Source of the DNA: UBA2231 sp964415175
GTDB lineage: Bacteria; Elusimicrobiota; Elusimicrobia; Elusimicrobiales; UBA9959
Reading direction: 5' to 3'
Length of the DNA: 64,000 nucleotides
NCBI GenBank assembly: GCA_964415175.1
Contig: CAYPYG010000002.1
Span: 75,534 to 139,533, forward strand
Positions 29,238-36,232 of this stretch are shown in pieces (position 1 is the stretch's first letter; each line of letters starts with the position of its first letter). The position numbers were made by a program, and so were the translations under genes. The notes under the pieces were generated by a model. The model was not told where the DNA came from. It saw only the letters and a program-made list of their open reading frames with translations, and did no database searches.

Positions 29238-29672
29238 TCAGATCAGGTCCAGCACGCAGTTGGCCTGGGTGCAGGAGAGTTCCCCGGTATTGATATCGTG
29301 GATTATCACGTACTGGCCGTAGGCGGCCGGCGCGGCGGGGGCGGCTTTCCTGACGGCGTAGATGGTCCCGTCGTCGTCCAGGGAATAAGAGAAGGCGCGC
29401 TGCTCGCATTCGGCCGTCCCGGCGCAGGTATTGCCCGACGGGTCCTGGAACGTGATGTCCAGCAGGTCCCAGTTGTTGGTGTAGACGCCGTTCTTCGCCA
29501 TCGCGCGCGACTGCGAGGCTTTGACCGAGGCGAACATGCTTTTCGCTTCCGCCACGCGCGTCCGCTCCACCACTTTGAAGTACTGCGGGATCGCGGCCGA
29601 CGCGAGGATGCCTATTATCAGGACCACCACCAGCAGTTCTATCAGCGTAAAACCGTCTTTTTTCGGATCCAT
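29238..29672 (-). CDS. Type IV pilin-like protein (prepilin N-terminal methylation motif)
   Basis: A 144-residue major-pilin-like protein. The short leader MDPKKDG ends at the prepilin peptidase site G^FTLIELLVVVLIIGILASAAIP, which forms the hydrophobic assembly helix and includes the +5 Glu. It continues with the AEAKSMFASVKASQSRAMAKNGVYT helix common in pilins and pseudopilins. Cysteines at TCAGTAEC and SCTQANC suggest two disulfides. The start at ATG 29672 is set by GGAG upstream; the frame extends further upstream without support. It is probably the substrate of the PilT machinery at 5953-7044. Confidence 0.9.
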   Translation of the reverse strand: MDPKKDGFTLIELLVVVLIIGILASAAIPQYFKVVERTRVAEAKSMFASVKASQSRAMAKNGVYTNNWDLLDITFQDPSGNTCAGTAECEQRAFSYSLDDDGTIYAVRKAAPAAPAAYGQYVIIHDINTGELSCTQANCVLDLI

Positions 29673-29799
29673 AGATCTCCAGATCTCCCGGCGCCGGCAG
29701 GACCGGCGCGTACTCCCGAACCCCTGAACCCAAAGGTTACAAAAAGCGCCGGTCAATTTCAAGGGGCCGGGGTCCCCGCATTTTAGTATCATCTGGGAA

Positions 29800-30240
29800 A
29801 TGAAAGATTACTCCGATCCCCGGATGCATACGGCCGAGCACCTGCTCAACGCGGCCATGGTCCGGCTGTTCGGCGGCAGGCGGGCTTTCAGTTCCCATAT
29901 CGAGAAGAGGAAGTCCAAGTGCGACTACCGTTTCGGGCGCGACCTGACGGAGGCCGAGCGGGCGGAACTGGAGCGCCTGGTCAACGAGGCGATCGGGGCG
30001 GACCTGCCGGTGACCGGGGAATTCCTGCCCAGGGAAGAGGCGGCGGCGAAGTTCGACCTCGGCCGGCTGCCCGAAGGCGCGGCGGGGGATACTCTCCGCG
30101 TGGTGAAAGTGGGGGACTACGACGCCTGCCCCTGTATAGGCGTCCACGTAAAGACTACCGGCGAGATAGGCGGCTTCCGCGTGATCTCCACGGGTTTCGC
30201 GGACGGCGTCCTGCGGATACGGTTCAAGCTCGCGGATTAG
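29800..30240 (+). CDS. AlaX-like aminoacyl-tRNA editing-domain protein
   Basis: A 146-residue free-standing second-additional-domain (SAD) protein, like the editing domain of alanyl/threonyl-tRNA synthetases that hydrolyses mischarged tRNA. The zinc ligands are visible: H-x3-H in MHTAEHLLNAA near residue 10 and C-x3-H in PCIGVHVKTTGEIG near residue 112, then the usual FRVISTGF-RIRFKL end. It lacks the glycine-rich N-terminal beta barrel of longer AlaX proteins. TAGTAT at 29784-29789 is 10 nt before the ATG, so the leader is very short. Confidence 0.78.
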   Translation: MKDYSDPRMHTAEHLLNAAMVRLFGGRRAFSSHIEKRKSKCDYRFGRDLTEAERAELERLVNEAIGADLPVTGEFLPREEAAAKFDLGRLPEGAAGDTLRVVKVGDYDACPCIGVHVKTTGEIGGFRVISTGFADGVLRIRFKLAD

Positions 30241-30255
30241 CGGCTGGAGGGGAAT

Positions 30256-31986
30256 ATGGGGATAAGGGGTTTTGCGGCGGTAATTTTATTGCTGGCCGAT
30301 GTCGGGCAGGCCCGCGCGTGCCGCGAAACCACGGACTGGGACGTCCTTCCCGATCTCAATGAAATAAACTTCACCGCCGCCAGCGTAGGCTTTGCCGACC
30401 CGGGCGGCATTTATTTTATATTCGACAGAAAAACGCGTTCGTTCTCACTGGTTAACGGGGACGAGTACCGTCGCCTTATGACCGGTTCCGCCGGGCCGGT
30501 CCGCAAAGAGGGAGAGGCCGGGGTCGCCCTGCTCCCGGTCTCGGACGGGACGGTCCTCGAGACCGGCGACGCGTACTGCTCCGAGGGACAGGACCAGAAG
30601 CACTGGCTTAAACGGGCGGGCAAGCCGCTTAAAGACCAGGTCCGGCCCTGCGCCAGCATATCGGCCGCGGAGATAGAGGGAGGGGCTCTCTGGCTGGGAA
30701 CGCGGAGGGATGGGGAATGCGGGGAGTGGCCCGCCGACGGCATAGTGGTGCAGTCGCTGGGCGACGGTTCGCTCGTGCGGAATATTTCGCGCAAAGAGGG
30801 GCTCAGCGGTGACCTGGTCCGCGCCATAAGGGCCGACCCCTTCGCCGCGCGCGTGTGGGCTGCGACGCACCTGGGCATTTCAGAGCTTTCGGCCGACGGG
30901 GAGGTCCTCTCCTCGTGGTATCTTTACGAGGACTACGATAAGGATACCGGTCTGCCCGCCGTCATGGTCAGCACGGCCCCGAGGCGCACGAATTTTCTGG
31001 CGGTATTCCAGCGGAAACTGGGGCCGAAGGATTCCGCCGGGTTCGCCGCGGCCGTGAAGAAGATACCGCCGGAACTGAGGGACTGCCTGGGTCCGGACGG
31101 CCGCCGCTGGGACTGCCGTCACGGTCAGATCGGCGACAGCGACCGCTTTCTGCCCGCAGAGTTCAACGCGCTCATCCCGTTCGTAGTCGAGGCCGCCGAT
31201 TTCTCTCCCGACAATGTCTGGATGACGTACTTCCGTCTCTGCATGTTCGGGGACGAAGGCGTCGCCGGGCTACTGGCGGAGAAGTACGCCGACAAAGCGG
31301 TCGCGACCAGGACCGGCAGCCTCGCGACGAGCTGCTTCTATGATTACCGTCAGGCTGGGCTGCTGAAGGAGAAGCCGTCGGATGAGACCGTCAAAGCCGC
31401 GCTCGGCCGCGTGAGCAGGGCGTTGGCCCTGCTCAGCACGCTGGGACCGGACGGCGACCACATGAAGATATTCGAGGCGCATGGAGTCGCGGTGGAAGGC
31501 GCGGACGCGCTGGCCGAAATAGGCAGTCTTAAAGGGATAGAACTTCTCAACCGCTATTTCATCCGCTCAAAAGGCGGTGTCGACAACCCCGACGCGCTGA
31601 TGTTCGACGGCGCGGCGCAGCGGCTGCATTACCGGGACGAATTCCTGCCCGGGGCGATGGCCGGGATCGAGAAGTTCTACGGCGCACCGATCGTGCAGGG
31701 CTGTATGTTCCTCGATATGACGTACCCGGACGGAACGAGGAAGAACCGGCTCGGCGCGGCCCAACTGAGATCGCTGATCATAGCCGTAGAGAACGCGGCG
31801 CACCCGGAATATATCCCGCATCAGCCTTCCCAGGCCGAAGGGGCTTACAGCGCATGCCGGCAGGCCGCGGTATCGCAGATGAAGGACGCCGCCGTGAAAG
31901 AGGAATTTTACAGGTCGGTCTATCCGGCGCTTTCCCCCGCGCAAAAAAAAGCGGCGGACCTGCTCGCCGCTGGTCTGCCGATGTAG
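30256..31986 (+). CDS. Secreted protein of unknown function with propeller-like segment
   Basis: A 576-residue exported protein: signal peptide ~1-22 (VILLLADVGQARA), then a Cys-containing mature region. Residues ~120-215 resemble two-component-regulator propeller (Reg_prop) units, with GALWLGTRRDGE and GLSGDLVRAIRADPFAARVWAATHLGISELSADG. The C-terminal ~330 residues are helical and cysteine-containing with no motif I can name; PALSPAQKKAADLLAAGL ends it. No enzymatic signature is visible. Its weak GGAGGGGAAT ribosome binding site and 15-nt gap suggest co-transcription with the AlaX-like gene. Confidence 0.7.
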   Translation: MGIRGFAAVILLLADVGQARACRETTDWDVLPDLNEINFTAASVGFADPGGIYFIFDRKTRSFSLVNGDEYRRLMTGSAGPVRKEGEAGVALLPVSDGTVLETGDAYCSEGQDQKHWLKRAGKPLKDQVRPCASISAAEIEGGALWLGTRRDGECGEWPADGIVVQSLGDGSLVRNISRKEGLSGDLVRAIRADPFAARVWAATHLGISELSADGEVLSSWYLYEDYDKDTGLPAVMVSTAPRRTNFLAVFQRKLGPKDSAGFAAAVKKIPPELRDCLGPDGRRWDCRHGQIGDSDRFLPAEFNALIPFVVEAADFSPDNVWMTYFRLCMFGDEGVAGLLAEKYADKAVATRTGSLATSCFYDYRQAGLLKEKPSDETVKAALGRVSRALALLSTLGPDGDHMKIFEAHGVAVEGADALAEIGSLKGIELLNRYFIRSKGGVDNPDALMFDGAAQRLHYRDEFLPGAMAGIEKFYGAPIVQGCMFLDMTYPDGTRKNRLGAAQLRSLIIAVENAAHPEYIPHQPSQAEGAYSACRQAAVSQMKDAAVKEEFYRSVYPALSPAQKKAADLLAAGLPM

Positions 31987-32002
31987 GGGACAACTCGGGA
32001 TA

Positions 32003-32974
32003 TTACTCTGCCAGGTCCCTTACCCAGATGTTCATGTCCTCGAAGGCGCCGAAGATGTCGCAGTTGTTGGTCATGCGGCCCATGAACTCGTAGCTGAGCT
32101 GGTAGAACACCATGTTCATGCCGAAACTGCGCGCGCGCGCCATCGTGTAGGAGCAGCGGTAATCGCGCGAGACCAGCTCTTTCTCCAGGAAGCGCAGGAT
32201 GTGGCTCATGAGGCCCTGGCCGCGCTTCTCGGGCAGCGTGGCGCAGTCGGTCAGTTCGGCCGCCAGGTTGTGGGGGCTGAGCTCCGCGCTGGCGGCGGCC
32301 ACTATCCTGTCCCCTTCCACGCAGACCGCGAAGAGGCTGTCGGTCTGGAAGATGGTCTCCAGGTAGCTCTGGTGTATCAGCGGCGAAGGGTAGGACTCGA
32401 ACACGCCCTTGTAGAGGGCTATAAGCTGGGCGATGTCCTCTTTTTTCGCCATGCGTATCCCGAGGCCCCTGGGCAGCGGCTTGCGCTCCGCGCCGGCCGG
32501 CTCGTTCATGACGCTCTCGATGAGGAGGATCTCCTCCATCATGGAGCCCGAGTTCAGGCGCTCCTGCGAGCGGAACTTGCTGACGACGAAGGCGTCGTTG
32601 CCCCGGTGGTAGTATTTGAGGACGGCTTCGAGGACGTACCCGTAGCGCAGGAACTGCTGCCAGTCGGCGCGGTCGGCCATGCAGATGATCTTGTCGAACT
32701 GGTTGGCCTCGGAGAGTTCCCGCACCGCGAGGATGAAATTGCGGAAGTTCTCGACCTTGTAGTCGAGGATCTTGATGCGCTGATTGTAGACGTCCAGGAA
32801 GAGGAGGGCCTCGAAGCCTTCCCCGGAGATCCTGTGCTCTATGCCGTAGACGAGCCCGACGGCCTTCAGGGTCTGGCCCCCGCCGAGCCTGAGTTCGGCG
32901 ATGCCAAGGTTCGTGCGCGGTTTGGCGGCCGCCGGCGCGAGATCTTCGACCCACTTTCTGGTTCCATCGGACAT
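32003..32974 (-). CDS. ablB: AblB-like beta-lysine N-acetyltransferase
   Basis: A 323-residue two-part GNAT enzyme. AblB makes N-epsilon-acetyl-beta-lysine, a compatible solute. Family features in order: FDKIICMADRADWQQFLRYGYVLEAVLKYYHRGNDA in the N-terminal half; a GNAT fold with CATLPEKRGQGLMSHIL (acetyl-CoA loop, RGQGLM). The C-terminal YTMARARSFGMNMVFYQLSYEFMGRMTNNCDI and EDMNIWVRDL match AblB closely. The start is ATG 32974: the upstream GTG at 33019 would lie before the extended -10 box at 33010-33018. The partner AblA (lysine 2,3-aminomutase) is not in this window. Confidence 0.8.
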   Translation of the reverse strand: MSDGTRKWVEDLAPAAAKPRTNLGIAELRLGGGQTLKAVGLVYGIEHRISGEGFEALLFLDVYNQRIKILDYKVENFRNFILAVRELSEANQFDKIICMADRADWQQFLRYGYVLEAVLKYYHRGNDAFVVSKFRSQERLNSGSMMEEILLIESVMNEPAGAERKPLPRGLGIRMAKKEDIAQLIALYKGVFESYPSPLIHQSYLETIFQTDSLFAVCVEGDRIVAAASAELSPHNLAAELTDCATLPEKRGQGLMSHILRFLEKELVSRDYRCSYTMARARSFGMNMVFYQLSYEFMGRMTNNCDIFGAFEDMNIWVRDLAE

Positions 32975-33009
32975 AACATCACCGCCTTTGGCCGGGGATT
33001 TGAGGTGAT

Positions 33010-33018
33010 ATTCTAGCA
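33010..33018 (-). promoter_or_regulatory. Extended -10 promoter (TGCTAGAAT) for ablB
   Basis: Read on the minus strand, TGC-TAGAAT lies 35 nt before ATG 32974. The leader includes GGCGGTGAT as a plausible ribosome binding site. It also rules out the upstream GTG start. Confidence 0.55.
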
Positions 33019-33081
33019 CAGGAGCCGCCGCGAGGCCAGAAAAATATCCCGGGGGAGGCTCCGCCGCGGCGCCACGCCGAT

Positions 33082-33090
33082 TGCTATAAT
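33082..33090 (+). promoter_or_regulatory. Extended -10 promoter (TGCTATAAT) for YgjV-like gene
   Basis: A perfect TGC-TATAAT ends 6 nt before the ATG at 33097. The six intervening bases include AAGG directly against the start codon, too close for normal ribosome binding. Confidence 0.62.
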
Positions 33091-33096
33091 TTAAGG

Positions 33097-33708
33097 ATGA
33101 CGGAACTCATAGGCTACGCCGCGTCCGCGCTGGTCGCGGTCTCGCTGCTGACCAGCAATGTCCTGCGCCTGCGGGTCCTGAACCTGGCCGGCGCCCTCGT
33201 CTTCGTGGTATACGCGGCGCTGGCCGGCGTATGGCCGGTGCTGGCGGTGAACGCCTTCATCGCGGTCATAGACCTCTGGCATATCGTGCGGCTGAGATCG
33301 AAAGCGGACATCTTCAGGCTGATGCCGGCCGGGCCAGGCGACCCGCTGCTCGCCAATTTCCTGGCCTACTACGCGAGGAGCATCTGGCAGTTCTTCCCCG
33401 GTTTCGACCTCCAGGAACTGCGCGACCCCAGGTGCGTCTTCATCCTGCGCAATCTCATGCCGGTGGGGCTTTTCATCTATACCGAAGAGGCGCCCGAGAT
33501 CCGCGTGCACCTGGATTTCGTAGTGGAGGATTACCGCGATCTCAAGAGCGCGCGGTTCCTTTTCAACAAGGGGCTGCACCCGGAGATGTTCCGGGGATAC
33601 TCCTGTTTCCGGGCTTCCGCGGGTTCCGAGCTCCACGCCGGCTATCTGCGGCGGCTTGGTTTCGAGGAGGACCCGCCGGGTTCCGGCAGTTTCCGCAGGC
33701 CCGTCTGA
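33097..33708 (+). CDS. YgjV-like membrane protein with C-terminal GNAT-like extension
   Basis: A 203-residue protein. Residues 1-70 contain three closely spaced hydrophobic segments (LIGYAASALVAVSLLTSNVLRLRVLNLAGALVF), matching the YgjV inner-membrane family: a few-helix bundle with an L-R-x-L-N signature. The remaining ~130 residues are soluble; LRNLMPVGLFIYTEEAPEIRVHLDFVVEDYRDLKSARFLF and YLRRLGFEED resemble the end of a GNAT acetyltransferase fold but lack a clear acetyl-CoA loop. Function unknown. It is divergent from ablB, whose -10 box lies 64 nt away. Confidence 0.68.
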   Translation: MTELIGYAASALVAVSLLTSNVLRLRVLNLAGALVFVVYAALAGVWPVLAVNAFIAVIDLWHIVRLRSKADIFRLMPAGPGDPLLANFLAYYARSIWQFFPGFDLQELRDPRCVFILRNLMPVGLFIYTEEAPEIRVHLDFVVEDYRDLKSARFLFNKGLHPEMFRGYSCFRASAGSELHAGYLRRLGFEEDPPGSGSFRRPV

Positions 33709-33731
33709 GACCGGCGGAACGCCCCGATAAA

Positions 33732-33757
33732 AAAAGCCGCCCCGGGGGGCGGCTTTT
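33732..33757. terminator. Bidirectional intrinsic terminator
   Basis: GCCGCC (33736-33741) pairs with GGCGGC (33748-33753), extended by A-runs and T-runs on both sides (AAAA / TTTT). It separates the converging YgjV-like and ACT genes. Confidence 0.85.
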
Positions 33758-33777
33758 CTTTCCGGACGGCGGGACCG

Positions 33778-34185
33778 CTATTTCGCCGCTATCAGTCCTT
33801 TTATCAGTTCCATCGCCTTGTGCGCGTCGGAGACGTTGAGCAGCAGGTGCCCTATGGAACCGGTGTAGGTAGTCCCGTAGACGGTGGTTATGTTGATGCC
33901 GTTCTCCGCCAGCATCGAAGTCAGTTTGAAGAGGGTCCCGGGCTTGTCGGGGAGTTCTATGAGTATCATCTGCGTCTCGACCGTGGTGAAGCCGGCGTTG
34001 GTCAGCAGGTAGCTGATCTTGCGGTCGGTGTCCACGGTGATGCGCACTATGCCGGAGTCGTCGCGTATCTCGGAGGCTATGCCGATGATGTTGACGCCCT
34101 CCTTGGAAAAGAGTTCGACGAACCTGCTGAGCGCCCCCGGAATATTGGGCAGGAAAACGCTGTATTGTTTGACGAGCTTGATCAT
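33778..34185 (-). CDS. Tandem ACT-domain protein
   Basis: A 135-residue protein starting at ATG 34185 with GGAGG 5 nt upstream. It consists of two ACT domains: LVKQYSVFLPNIPGALSRFVELFSKEGVNIIGI and, after a linker, QMILIELPDKPGTLFKLTSMLAENGINITTVY. Both keep the N-x-PG-x-L ligand loop. ACT pairs bind amino acids, so this is probably an amino-acid-responsive regulatory protein similar to those near phenylacetate-CoA ligase or aspartate kinase genes. No catalytic domain is attached, and the neighbours do not reveal the target. Confidence 0.85.
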   Translation of the reverse strand: MIKLVKQYSVFLPNIPGALSRFVELFSKEGVNIIGIASEIRDDSGIVRITVDTDRKISYLLTNAGFTTVETQMILIELPDKPGTLFKLTSMLAENGINITTVYGTTYTGSIGHLLLNVSDAHKAMELIKGLIAAK

Positions 34186-34206
34186 GCGGCCTCCGGTTAT
34201 TTTGAT

Positions 34207-34212
34207 ATTATA
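34207..34212 (-). promoter_or_regulatory. -10 box (TATAAT) for the ACT-domain gene
   Basis: Minus-strand TATAAT with a ~15-nt predicted leader containing GGAGG. The same AT-rich tract may serve the divergent gene at 34281. Confidence 0.5.
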
Positions 34213-34233
34213 ATAAAAATCCGGCATCGGCGG

Positions 34234-34258
34234 GGGACCTCATGCGGCGTGAGGTCCC
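34234..34258. repeat. Short palindromic element, copy 1 (5' leader)
   Basis: Perfect 9-bp stem GGGACCTCA (34234-34242) / TGAGGTCCC (34250-34258) with the 7-nt loop TGCGGCG. It lies 22 nt before the ATG at 34281, in the predicted 5' leader. A second copy with the same layout and near-identical loop is at 62605-62629 in reverse orientation. Confidence 0.65.
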
Positions 34259-34280
34259 GGTCCGGCCGGCGAGGGGTGCG

Positions 34281-35936
34281 ATGAAAAAGATCATTTTCTT
34301 CCTGCTGTGCTGCCCGCCCGCTTTCGCGTCGGCGGGCTACGATCTCAAATGGTGCGAGACCGAGGCGGTCCTGGACCGCGACGGCCGCGGACAGGTGGCC
34401 TACGCGCTGAGGATAGCCGTCTCCGGCATGGACTTCCACGGCTTCTATTTCGAGGGCGCGGCCGAACCGCCGCTCTTCGACCGCGCCGGCTCCTACGCCG
34501 TCGACGACGCCGGCAGGAGCTACCCACTGGAGATAAAGCACGTCTCGGGCCGCAAGTACGACATAATACTGGCGGAAGGCCGCAGCTTCAATAACGGCGA
34601 GATCACCTACTTCTTCCGCTACGCCGCCGACTTCCAGGCCGCCGGCACGCTGACGCAGACCATGTCCGGCGAGCGCCGGCTGGCCGTGTTCAACTGGTCC
34701 CCCGTGCAGTGGGACGAGGCGCTGGAGCACATGACGGTGAAGGTGATATATCCCTCCCCGATGCTGCCCGGCGAAACGGGCGAAGCCGCGGCGTCCCGGC
34801 TCTCGTTCATGACCGAGAAGTTCGTCAACGAGCGTTACCTCATCGATCATCCCGAGACGGTCAACGGGGCCGGGGAGCGCCTGTTCACCGTGCGCTACCA
34901 CAGGAAACCGGCGGGAAAGAAGTTCCATTTCCAGGTCCAGACCTACCTGGACGCCGCGGTCTTCGACCTGAAGACGATGGCCTCCTCCGGGCTGCTGGGC
35001 GGGACCCCGAAAGGCCCCTGGCGCCCCGCGCCGGAGAAGTATTACCTCAACCGCTTTTTCCCCGGCGGCGTGCTGGCCTCGGTCCCGGTCAGCCGCGGGG
35101 AAACGGCCTTCCTCGTCCTGCTTTTCTCGGTCTTCTTCGGGGTCCTGCCTTTCGTCGCGATGACGCGCAAGCACAACTCGATGCTGGTCGCGCAGGCCGG
35201 CATCTCGGAGGTGAACTGGGACGGCACCGAGTGGGAGCCGCCGAAAACGCAGGTCAGTTCTTTCCGCAAGCCCGGCAAGGTCGCGCGCGACCTCAGCCCG
35301 ATAGAGGCCGGCGTCATACTGGGCCTGCCGCTGGCCGAGCTGGGCGCGCTGATCCTGGGGAACATGGAGCGCAAAGGGCTGGTCAAGGTGCTCGGCACGG
35401 ACCCGCTGCGCGTGAGCAGGCCGCCGCATATCTACGCCAGCAACGACCCCTACGAGACGCTGCTGCTGGGAGGCATAAGGCCGGACGGCTCGGTGGACGA
35501 GGCCGCGCTCAGGGAGATGGTCAAGAGCATAACGGCGGGTCTGGAGCAGAAGATCTGGGACGCCGACCTGGAGGCCACGAAGGCTTATTACAGGAAGAAG
35601 GCCGAGACCACCGCCCCCGCCGGGGCCGATACCGACCACGGCTGGTACTGGGGGGGCTACCGCCGCCGGTTCCTGCGTATCGACGACAGGCGCTACGACG
35701 GTTCGGCCGCGCTGGGCGAAGGGCTCAAGGTCTCGATGGGCGAGGCCGGCTCCCTGAACTTCGAAAGCTTCAGGACCTCGCAGTCCTGCTACGAGGGAGC
35801 CTTCGCGCGCGACGCCTGCCACGACGCCTGCCACTCGGCCTGCCACGACGCCTGTCACTCGGCCTGCCACAGCGCCTGCCACTCGGCCTGTCACGGCGCC
35901 TGCCACGGGGCCTGCGTCAGCGGCGGGGGGCACTGA
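34281..35936 (+). CDS. DUF2207-like membrane protein with tandem Ala-Cys-His repeat tail
   Basis: A 551-residue protein starting at ATG 34281 (GAGGGG upstream). Order: signal peptide (~1-18, PPAFASA); an extracytoplasmic domain with DUF2207-like features (YDIILAEGRSFNNGEITYFFRYAADF); one transmembrane helix (~276-294). The cytosolic segment follows, with LSPIEAGVILGLPLAELGALILGNMERKGLVKV resembling the winged part of DUF2207 proteins. From residue 511 it ends in nine tandem units: DACH, DACH, SACH, DACH, SACH, SACH, SACH, GACH, GACV, then SGGGH. Topology puts the tail in the cytosol. The next gene is a radical SAM/SPASM enzyme with a PqqD-like domain, so the tail is a candidate substrate. Metal binding by the Cys/His array is the alternative. 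Confidence 0.75.
   Translation: MKKIIFFLLCCPPAFASAGYDLKWCETEAVLDRDGRGQVAYALRIAVSGMDFHGFYFEGAAEPPLFDRAGSYAVDDAGRSYPLEIKHVSGRKYDIILAEGRSFNNGEITYFFRYAADFQAAGTLTQTMSGERRLAVFNWSPVQWDEALEHMTVKVIYPSPMLPGETGEAAASRLSFMTEKFVNERYLIDHPETVNGAGERLFTVRYHRKPAGKKFHFQVQTYLDAAVFDLKTMASSGLLGGTPKGPWRPAPEKYYLNRFFPGGVLASVPVSRGETAFLVLLFSVFFGVLPFVAMTRKHNSMLVAQAGISEVNWDGTEWEPPKTQVSSFRKPGKVARDLSPIEAGVILGLPLAELGALILGNMERKGLVKVLGTDPLRVSRPPHIYASNDPYETLLLGGIRPDGSVDEAALREMVKSITAGLEQKIWDADLEATKAYYRKKAETTAPAGADTDHGWYWGGYRRRFLRIDDRRYDGSAALGEGLKVSMGEAGSLNFESFRTSQSCYEGAFARDACHDACHSACHDACHSACHSACHSACHGACHGACVSGGGH
35811..35918 (+). repeat. Nine 12-bp coding repeats ([D/S/G]-Ala-Cys-His)
   Basis: Nine contiguous 12-nt units of the form nnn-GCC-TGY-CAC (third codon GCC, TGC/TGT), differing mainly in the first codon. 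One unit has GGG-GCC and the last ends in GTC (Val) instead of His. The protein repeat is conserved while synonymous TGC/TGT changes occur, indicating selection at protein level rather than very recent slippage. Confidence 0.9.
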
Positions 35937-36232
35937 TATGGAGGAAATGTCCTCCACGGCCGGCTCACGCTCGTCACGGTTTGGAAGAAAGTGCCTCCCG
36001 CGTTCATCGGGAAACAATGGGGGTGGCGGCGGATTCGCGGAGAAAAACCGTCCGGAGCCGCGAGCTTGCGTAAGCGCGAGCGGCGAGAGTCGGAAGCGCG
36101 CGCACGGTGTGCGCGACGCTGTTTTTTCGGAGCGAACCGCCGACAGGACCCCGATAGTTGTTCCTTGAAAGCGTGAGGGCCTTCTGTAAAAATCGGACCG
36201 TGACGAGCGCAAGAGCGGGTTGGAGACCTGAT
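35937..36232. other. 296-nt gap between repeat-tail gene and radical SAM gene
   Basis: No convincing gene. A 76-codon frame (35938-36168) begins 1 nt after the stop, but it has no ribosome binding site and atypical codon choice. The gap holds a small hairpin GGAGGA / TCCTCC (35940-35955), then the intrinsic terminator at 36095-36127. A weak promoter follows: TTGAAA 36165-36170, 16-nt spacer, TAAAAA 36187-36192. The layout suggests an attenuated operon with a second, weaker promoter for the enzyme. Confidence 0.5.
36095..36127 (+). terminator. Intrinsic terminator between substrate-like gene and radical SAM gene
   Basis: Arm AGCGCGCGCAC (36095-36105) pairs with GTGCGCG-A-CGCT (36109-36120) across a GGT loop. 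That gives an 11-bp stem with one bulged A, followed by G and six Ts (36122-36127). It would end most transcripts before the enzyme gene. Confidence 0.82.

Noticed and set aside
32975..33019. Longer ablB starting at GTG 33019
   Set aside because: An extended -10 box lies across 33010-33018 on the same strand, so the mRNA would begin downstream of that GTG.
35811..35918. Nine 12-bp repeats considered as a CRISPR-like or minisatellite array
   Set aside because: No spacers. The units are in frame and conserve the protein motif with synonymous changes, so it is a coding repeat.
35811..35936. Repeat tail read as multiheme c-type cytochrome motifs
   Set aside because: Spacing is C-x3-C-H, not C-x2-C-H. 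The predicted topology puts the tail in the cytosol, where heme c attachment does not occur. Unusual C-x3-C-H sites exist, so this is unlikely, not impossible.
35938..36168. A 76-codon frame directly after the Ala-Cys-His repeat gene, a possible small precursor peptide
   Set aside because: No ribosome binding site, codon use unlike neighbours, and it runs through the intrinsic terminator. The repeat tail of the upstream protein is the better substrate candidate.
36158..36232. TTG-initiated extension of the radical SAM protein
   Set aside because: No ribosome binding site, and the extension is not part of the PqqD-like domain. ATG 36233 has GGAG at proper distance.
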